NCBI GenBank assembly: GCA_017534885.1
Contig: JAFXVR010000047.1
Coordinates: forward strand, 1 to 64,000
Length of the DNA: 64,000 nt
Direction of reading: 5' to 3'
Origin: Clostridia bacterium
GTDB lineage: Bacteria > Bacillota > Clostridia > Christensenellales > Aristaeellaceae
The translations under genes were made by a program, and so were the position numbers. Below are positions 12,001-21,000 of the stretch, in pieces. The notes beneath the pieces were generated by a model. That model searched no databases. It was not told the DNA's origin and saw nothing but the letters and a program-made list of their open reading frames with translations. The stretch's first letter is position 1. Every line of letters starts with the position of its first letter.

Positions 12001-15000
12001 GCAGGCGTCGTGTTGCTGGTCTGTCCCTTGCTGTTTGTGTACTCCACGGTGTAGGGAGCGCCGGTGTCCAGCAACTCGGTCACTTCATAGTAGACGTCCG
12101 CCGGGATGCCCTCCAGCACCAGGGTCTGGCCGCCCATGACGTAGAAGTCCGCGCCGTTCGCGCCGTCGAAGTGGCGGCCGGCGATATTGGCGGTCAGGTA
12201 GCTGCGGTTGCTCTCGGTATCAGCCGCGCTGCTGTCAACCAGGTCATATAGCTTGACATTGAACTGGAAGGTCTTGTTCAGGTCGGACGGAATGGAGCTG
12301 TTCACGACCTTCTGGATCTTCAGTTCGCTGGGCTTGCGGGTGTTCACAAACTCAGCCAGGTTCGCGCCGTTCAGGCGGATGGTGCCCTCCGCGCCGATGG
12401 AAGTGGTGATGAAATCAGCCTCGTCAGCCTCCTCCACCTTGTACTTCGCGTTGGCGGGCAGGTGCTGAATGACCAGGATCTGGCCGTCCTTCAGGGTGAA
12501 GGTATACTGGCCATTCGCGTCCGTCGTCAGGTCTTCCGCGGTCTCGTTCGTGATGCCCGCTCCGCGCTTGATGACAGCGCCCGCAAAGGTCTCGTTGGCC
12601 ATCAGGTCGTGGCCGTGCTGCTCGTTTTCCGCCACGCGCCACAGGGTCAGGGTGAAGCTGAATTCCTTATCCTTGTCGCGGCTCAGCTCGGACACAACCG
12701 CCTTGCTCACCACCAGGCCGCTCTCAGCGCGGGTGTTGGTGAAGTTGGCCTGGTTGTTGCCGTTGCCGGAAATCGTGCCGATCTCGCCGGTGGAAGTGCG
12801 GATGATGCCGTCGATGCCTTCCTCAGTGACCTTGTACTTCAGGCCCACGGGCAGGCCGCTGGCGGAAACGGTCTGGTTGTTGGTGACCGTGAATTCCGCG
12901 ATGGTCTTCGTGGCGCCGTCCTCGGTGACGGTCTTGAAGGTCATGTCGCCGTAAGTCTTGCCGTTGGCATCCGTGATGCCCAGGTCAGCGGCTGTGCCGT
13001 CGGCGTTGGTCAGCTCAACGGTGAACTTGTACTCCTTGTTCAGGTCGGTGGCCTCGTCGGAATTAACCGTCTTGTGGACGTCCAGGCCGCCGATCTTGCG
13101 CACGTTCTTGAAGGAGGCTTCAGTACCGCTTTCCAGAATCGTGTTGCCGTTGCTGTCGGTGCGCTCGCTGGCAAACAGGCTGTTGGACGCCTCGACAATG
13201 TGGAAGGTCGCGCCTACGGGCAGATCCTTGATGACTGCCTTGCCGCCGCCCTTGACCTTGATTTCAGCCTCGCCCTCAACCAGGGTGATAGTTGTCGTCT
13301 CGGTCACAGTGCCGTTCTTGTTGTCGTAGCAGTCCACATTGTAGGTGCCGGTCAGCACCTGTGTGCCGTACAGCAGGCGCAGGGTGAAGGTGTACTCCGC
13401 GGTCTGCTCAGCCGCCACATCGCTGACCACGGTCTTGTCAATGCTCAGCGGGGCGGTGTTGTGCTTGTTGGTGAAGGTGCCGTTCTTGGTCTCGTCCTTG
13501 ACGATGGTCACATTGGTCACATCGCCGGTGGACGTGGTGGTGAAGCTGGTCTCCTCGGCCTCGGTTACGCTGTAGGTGTAACCCGCCGGGATGCCGGAGA
13601 TGGTCATGGTCTCGTCGTGCTTCAGGTCGACGGTCGCAGTGCCGTCAGCGCCGAAGACGATATCCCTGGTGCGGCTCAGGGTAGAGCCATTGTAGCCGGG
13701 CTTGGTCAGGGTGCCGGTATAGGTGCCGGAAGCCGGCTGGCCGTCCTTGTCCTTCAGGGTGATGGTGAAGGTGAATTCCTTGGTCTTGTCCGCCTCGACA
13801 TTGCTGTCGACCTTCTTGGTCACGGACAGGCTGCCCTCGTCCTTGGTGTTGACGATGGCGGCGGTGGCCACATTTACCTTGCTGATCGTGCCGGTCTCGC
13901 CGGTGTAACTCGCGGTGAAGCCGTCAGCCGCGGTCTCCTCCACGGTGTAGGTGATGCCCGTGGGCAGGCCGGTGATGCTGACTTCGTCGCTGTGCTTGAT
14001 GGTGAAGGTCGCCACACCGTCAGCAAATTCAACGTCGCCGTAAGTTCCGCTGATGGTGGTATCGCTCAGCGTCACGGTCACGCTGAATTCCTTGGTCTTG
14101 TCGGTGGCCTGCGAGCTGACCACGGTCTTGGTCACGATCAGGTCGCCGGTGTTGCGGGTGTTCTCAAAGGCGGCAGTCGCCTTGACCGTGGTGATGGTGC
14201 CGCTCTGTACGGTGTTCGTGGCCGTCCAGTCGGGATCGGAAGCCTCGGTCACAGTATAGGTGACGCCGGTGGGCAGGCCGGTGATGGTCGCGGTCTCGTC
14301 TTTCTTCAGCTCAACCCTGGCCACGCCGTTAGTGAAGGTGGCATCGCCGTAGGTTCCGCTGATGGTCGTGTCGCTCAGCTCAACGGTGAAGATGAATTTC
14401 TTATCCGCGTCGCTGGCGGTGCCGCCGTTGGTCGTCTTGGTGATCTCCAGGTCGCCCTTGTCGTGCTCGTATTCATTCACAAAGGCGATGGTAGCGGTCT
14501 TGCTGTCGCTGCTGTCGCTGGTCAGGGTCACCTTGCCGCCATCAGGCGTGATGGTCGTTTCGGTCAGAGAGTAGTTAGCCACAACCACGCCAGTGGTAAC
14601 CTCTTCGACTTCATAGTAGCCCAGAGGCAGGTTGTCCAGTGTGAAGCTGTACAGGCCGTCGCTGTCCTTGGTGAACTGAATCAGGAAGATTTCCTCAGCG
14701 CTGCCGCTGGCGGGATAGATCTGGGTCGCCTTGGTGCTGTCCTTCCAGCCGGTCACCTTGAACTTCAGCTTCTTGAGCGTGTCCTCGGCCTCGGTGGGCA
14801 GGGTGTCGCCGGTGAACTTCTTGGTCAGGGTCAGGCTGCCCAGGTCATAGTGGTTCTCAACCGTGACGCTGGTCGCGGCTGCGCTGCCCACCGTCATGGA
14901 AGTGATGACAAGGTAATCCTTGTCGGTGGCGTTGTTCCAGCCCACCACCACCGTGACGGTCTGGTCGCCGGCGTAGGTCATGCCGGGCGTGGTGCCTGCG

Positions 15001-18000
15001 GTCTCAGTGATCTTGAAGGTGTAAGTGCCGGGCTTGGTGATGCCCTCGAGCGTGAAGGTGCCGGTCTCGTTCTGCTTGATGGTCAGGCTCGTGCCGGTTT
15101 CGCCGTTGGCCTTGGTCGTCACGCCGGTCAGGCTGCCGTCCGTTGTTGCGAGATCGGTCAGGTTGACGGTGAAGGTCTCGTTGCCGGTATAGGGACCGCC
15201 GGTCACAATCTTCTTGACCGGGACTTCCACATCGACCTTGCTGTTCACCAGCTTGGTCAGGAAGATCAGGGTCACACCGTCCTTCTCAGTGTACTGCTTG
15301 ACTTCAGACTTGCCCTCGACCCAGCCGGTGGGCACAGTCTCAACCCAGCGGTACTCGTAGCGGGCACCGTTTTCGTCCATCTGATCCATGCCGACCGCGA
15401 CATAGGACCAGTTGTTGGCCTTGTTCAGGGTGATGCTGTCCTGGTCGGTCACGTCGGCCCACTTGGTGTCGTCCTCGGTGCTCAGCTTGCGCTGCAGCTT
15501 GACGGTCAGGGTCTGGCTGTCCGGCACGGACACTTCGCCGTTCACCAGCCATTGCTTGGTCACCGCGGTGCAGTACTTGCCGGTGGTGTAGGCGTTGACC
15601 AGTTCCACCTCTGCGGTTTCGCCGCTGACAACCACCGCATCCTCCGAGATGCGGCTCAGGTCGAGCAGGTAGGTCATGTCGCCCATGTCGCCCGGTGCGT
15701 GGGTCGCGTCAATCTCCTGCGTGCAGGGACCGTTCGCATACTCCTTCACCTTGTAGGTGCAGCCCACAGGCAGCCCGGTGAACTTTACCGTCTTGCCCGG
15801 CTTCAGCTGATAGCTGGCGGAAGTCGTCAGCGGCATCTCACGCAGCTCGTAGAAGGTGTACACTTCCACCGTTTCCGTGCTCTGCGTGTCGGTGTAGCTC
15901 GCGGCCACAAAGTACTCCTTGCCGTCGATCTCTGTCGTCAGCATGAAGAAGAAGCTCTTGTCGACATACTCGCTGGTCTTGTCCGCGCCGTCCACGAACA
16001 CGCGCTTGTCGATTTCCAGCGCGCCAAGCTCGGCCGTATTGGTGACGGTGATTTCACCGCCCACAACCGTGCCGTCAGTCTTCTCATCTGCGCCGGTACC
16101 GGAGCTGTAAGTGATCGCAAAGCCCTCCAGGCTGGTCTCAACCACCTTGTAGGTGATCTCATATCCGTCGTGATATCTTGGCAGGTTCTCCCACTTGACG
16201 GTCAGGTCATCGCCTGTCGCGCTCTTGCTGATCGTCTTGATCGGGTTGTCGGTGAAGCTGTCGGTCAGGTAGCAGGTATCCCCGTTGCCGTCCGTGTACT
16301 CGCCCACCAGCGTCAGGGTCACGTCCTGTGTCAAGCCAAACTTGACCGCATTCTCGTCCCAGACCTTAGTGGCCTCAACCTTGGTCTTCTCCTGCTTGTA
16401 GGTGTTGGTGAAGAACACCTGGGTGAAGTCGCCCTCGGCCAGAGTGACATCGTCTTCAGGGGTCACTACGGTGATGGGCGTATCAGCCGTGGCCGCAAAT
16501 TCGGTCGCAGTGCCGTTGCGGCCCACCTTCACGGTGGCGGCAGACCAGGTGTAACCGGTGAATACGCCGTTTTCGTCCTCATACTCCTTGATAGTATAAG
16601 TACCCAGCGGCAGATTCTCCAGCACCAGCATGCCGTCGTTGAAGTTGGCATAGGTGAAGGGAACAATCTCAGATTCGTTGGTGTACTCAACTAGCTTTGC
16701 CCACTTGCCATGGATGTTGCCGGGGATAGAGGCATCCTGGTAAGCGACATAGTATTTCTTGTTGCCGATCACGGTGGTGACCTCGAACTTCAGCGCCTTC
16801 TTCTCCTCATCCGTCATCTGGCTGATGTCCACGGGGTCGCCAATGAAGCTGAAGGACTTGTAGAGCTTCAGCATATTGCGCTTGAGGCTGTTGGTGAAGG
16901 TGATCTCCCACTGCTTGGTCTTTTCATTATAGACCAGCCCGGTGGGGGTCTGTTCGTAGCGGTCCAGGCTCAGGGTCTCGCCCGTCGCCACAGCCTCGGT
17001 CACGGTGTAGGTCACTTCGTGGCCGTTGACATAGGTGGGCAGGTTGTCCCAGGAAGCAACCAGGTCGTTGCCGGTCGCGTCCGCCGCGATGGTCACGGTA
17101 CTGGCCTGCGCGGATCCGTCTTCCTTGGTGGTCGGGATGGTGACGGTTCCGGTCACTTCCTCATCGTCAGACGTATCCGGGGTATTCTTGTCGTCGATGT
17201 AGGTATAGGTGCCGCTCAGGGTGAAGGTGATGTCCGGGCGCAGGCCGTTGGCGTCATCCATGTCGTCCCAGACCTTGGTCGCCTTGACCTTCTGCAGCTC
17301 AACCACATGTTTGTTGGTCAGTTCGGTTACCCAGGTGTTGGTGTCCTCGTGGTATTCGCACGGAGTTGTCGTTTCGGTGGTGTAGCCGTCGGGAGTTTCC
17401 ACCTCAACCACATAGTACTCAATCTGGTGGCCGTTGTAGTACTTGGGCAGGTTGGTCCAGCGGGCCACCCAAGCCGACTTTTCGTAAGCTTCGGGCTCGG
17501 GATCGGGAACAGTGGTATAGTCCGCAGTGCCGTCCACGGTGATGTCGCTGACCTTAGTGTTGTCCGCGTCCGTGATGTTGCGGACTTCGTAAACTCTCTG
17601 GCCGGTGACATTGCCTTGATCGTCCAGCACGTCTACAGTGTACTTGCCCATCAGGCGGAAGGTGATCTGGTCGGGCCGCAGGCCGTCCTTGTCGTTTTCG
17701 TCGTCCCACTTTTTCTCGGCCTCGACGGAGGTCTTCTCGATCTCATGGGTGTTGGTCAGGGTGGTGATGATGGTGGTTCCCTCATAGCCAGCCAAGGTAT
17801 CAACCTGAGTGACCTCGCTGGTGGAGGTGTAATCCGGCCAGAGGTTGGCGTCGCCCTCATAGATCTTGGTTTCGCCATCCTCACCCAGGAGATACTCTTC
17901 CCAGGTGTAGGTGAAGATATTACCGTTTATGTCGCCGGTGGGCACACCGCGCACCAGATAGACCCAGCTGTTGGCGTCGTTCAGCATGGTGGAGCGGTAA

Positions 18001-21000
18001 GCCGGGGGCTTCTGAAGGGTCTCGTTTTCGCCCACGTAAGTGACCGTACTGCCGTTGACCGTCTTGACATAGGCGTTGCCTTCGCTGTCATAATAGGTGG
18101 TCACGTCGTTCACGGTGGTGGACTGATACAGGTCGACGTAAATCTCATCCGGACGGATGCCGTCGCGGTTGTTGTCGTCGTCCCACACCTTGGCGATGGC
18201 GACGCAGTAATAGCCGATGTAGGTATTGGTGAAGACGACCTCCGCTTCCTGCACGCCCTCGTCGGGCACGATGTCGGAAGCTTCGCCCTCCACCTTGGCC
18301 AGCACATACCCGGTGGGCATGCGGCCTGTGTCTTCCTTAAAGACATAGCGCGCGCCGGAGGGCAGACCGCTGATGGAGAAGTTGTTGTTGGCGGTCAGGT
18401 TGAAGGTGATGTGACCGGCCTCGTGGTAAACGGGGGTATCCAGCTCGTCGTCGTAGTACTGAACCTTGGTCAGCTCCGCGTTGCTGACGGTGCCGTTGGA
18501 TTCAATCTCCACGGACCGCACCACAGCCTCATAGGAGACCTCAGACGTCTCGTCGTCAACGTACTCCTGCCACACATACAGGTTGAAGACAAAATTGGTG
18601 TCAGTATCGTTGGTGCCCTTCACCTGTTTGCGGATGGCAAGGCCGTTCTTGGCCTCACGGTTAATGAAGCCGACGCCGGAGGTGAGCGTGCCGTCAGCGC
18701 CGCCGGTGCCGTTCTGCCAGCTCATGGTTTCGGAGACCGGCTGCATCGCGGCGAGATTGATCTGCGTTTTGTAAACTTGGTTTCCTGTTTCGTATCTGGT
18801 GGTCGTCAGATGGGCTTCGTCGGTGACCTTATAGAGCTTCAGGCCGTTCGGATCCATCTCCAGAACCAGGTTGTCACCACTCTGGACAGAGTTCACATGG
18901 GCCTTGACAATGTAAATCGTATCGTCGTTGGTGATGCCGGTATACGCGGGATCAGCGCTCTCGCGCACACGGAAGTAATAATCTCCCGCCGTATAGAAGG
19001 GCACCTTGGTGAATTCGATGGTGCCGTTTTCGTTCTTTACCTCCTGGATGAAGTCCCAGATGATTTCGTCGTCGGTTTTGCCGGCGTTATGGGCTTCGGT
19101 CCAGTCCAGCAGCGGCACTTCGTCCTTCAGGAGGTCCAGAGTGAACTCGAACTTCTGGTGGTCGGTGGGGTTCTGGCCGTCAATCGACTTTCCGGCGTCC
19201 ATGGTGCCATAGAAGCCGACCAGCGTGCCGCCCTTGTAGGCCGACAAATGGCCCTCAGCGGTGGAGTAAATGCTGTTGACGATCATGCCGCCGTTGAAGT
19301 TGCCGCAGGTAATCACCGCGTCGGCGCGGGGCGCGATCACATGGCCGAACTCGGGATCGTTGTTCCAGGTATACACCTCGCTGGCGTAGGGATAATTGTA
19401 AATGACGGAGATGCCGCCGCCGTTGTCCACAGCGCCGGGCAGGCTGCCATGAACGGTTTCCAGCTTCGGGATGCCGTGCTTGCCGCCGCCGGAGAAGGAG
19501 ATGACCGTGCCGGGGAGCGTTTCGAACGGCTCGTTCATCATATCCAGTTTGACAGTGACATAGGTGTTTTCGGGGGAAATGCCGTCAGCATAGTTCACGC
19601 GGATTTTCTCGCCCGCAGATACAGGAATTGTCACATTGCCTTCGTGGGAAATTGTAACAGTTCTCGTGTAATTGCTGTGCAGCGCGCTGGACTGACGGAG
19701 TACGCTGTTCTGCAGCGCGGTCCAGTCTATGTAGTCATTGTTCGGGATCGTGTCACCCCAAGTGGTCATGTCCACCAGTTGCCCGTTCAGCAGCATATTG
19801 CCGTTCAGGACCGGGTTGACCTCACCCACATAGAAATTGTAATTGTCGGGCCGCACTGCGCTCTGTCCGCCGCCGATGAGCTGAGGAGTGTATGTGGTGC
19901 CATTATAGTAGATCGCTCCGCCCACCGCGGAAGGCGAGGTGGCCTCTGTGCCGCCGCCGATATTGATGAAGTTGTTGATGATCAGGTCTTCACGAACCAG
20001 AATGCCGGCCACGGTGTGCTGGTTGTGCACAAAGTCACCGTTGTGCCAGGTGGAGCCGTTATAGGTGTGTACGGCGTCAGACTTGGGGCAGACCGTGATG
20101 ATGTTGTATTTGGTCAGCAGGGTCTCAAGCGTATAGTTGGTCATATGATCGTCGTTCTTGCTCAGATAGACGTAGTCCGTGTATACGCTCTCAACGCCCG
20201 GATCGTTGTAGTAAGTGCGCTGCGTGGGGTCAGAAATGTCGCCATTATTAATGGAAGGATAGGAAACAACGTTGTGTGTGTGCACCAGGCCATTCAGCGG
20301 TACCTTGTTGTTGATCAGCGGGACTGGGTCGTTCACGATGGTTCCGGTAGGCACGCCGGAAATCGACACGGTGACGTTGTTTTCGTGTCCGCTGATCTGG
20401 TTATTGCCCTGCCTGTAATTGTTATAGCCCAGCTCCTGGAACCAGTCTTCATCCGGAATCTGTACCCTGTATGTTTTGCCGCCGTCCATCGTGTCGTCCG
20501 AGGTCAGCTTCGCGTACGCGTACAGAGTGCTTGTGGATGTGGTGGCTTTCACCAGGGCGTAGAAATCAATGCCGTTCGGCAGCACCAGCGGCTCGTTGCC
20601 GCAGTCAATCTGCACATAGTACTTGGCCGGGTCGGAAATGCGGTTGTTGACGGTTCTTTCGTCTTCAGAATCACGAACCTGTCCGGCGAAGGTATAGCCG
20701 TCATAGTCACCCGTGGTCAGGCCGTTTGTCTGGTTGTCAAAGTCAGCATAATTCGGGGTGTTGTTTTGGCTCTTGTGGCCGACACGGACGGAGGAACCGG
20801 AGGGGGCGACATAGTACCCGGCAGCCTTCGCGTCCGCGTATGAAATCGTCCCTCCATTGTTCAGGTTAAAGGAATCAAATGCAATGCTGTTCTTAGAGCT
20901 GCTGGTGGGAATAGATTTGATGGCGTATCCGATCACTTCGTCGTCAGTCGTATCTTCTTCAGTACCCTTTTTGTCCGTGAGCAATACACGCACAAAACTG

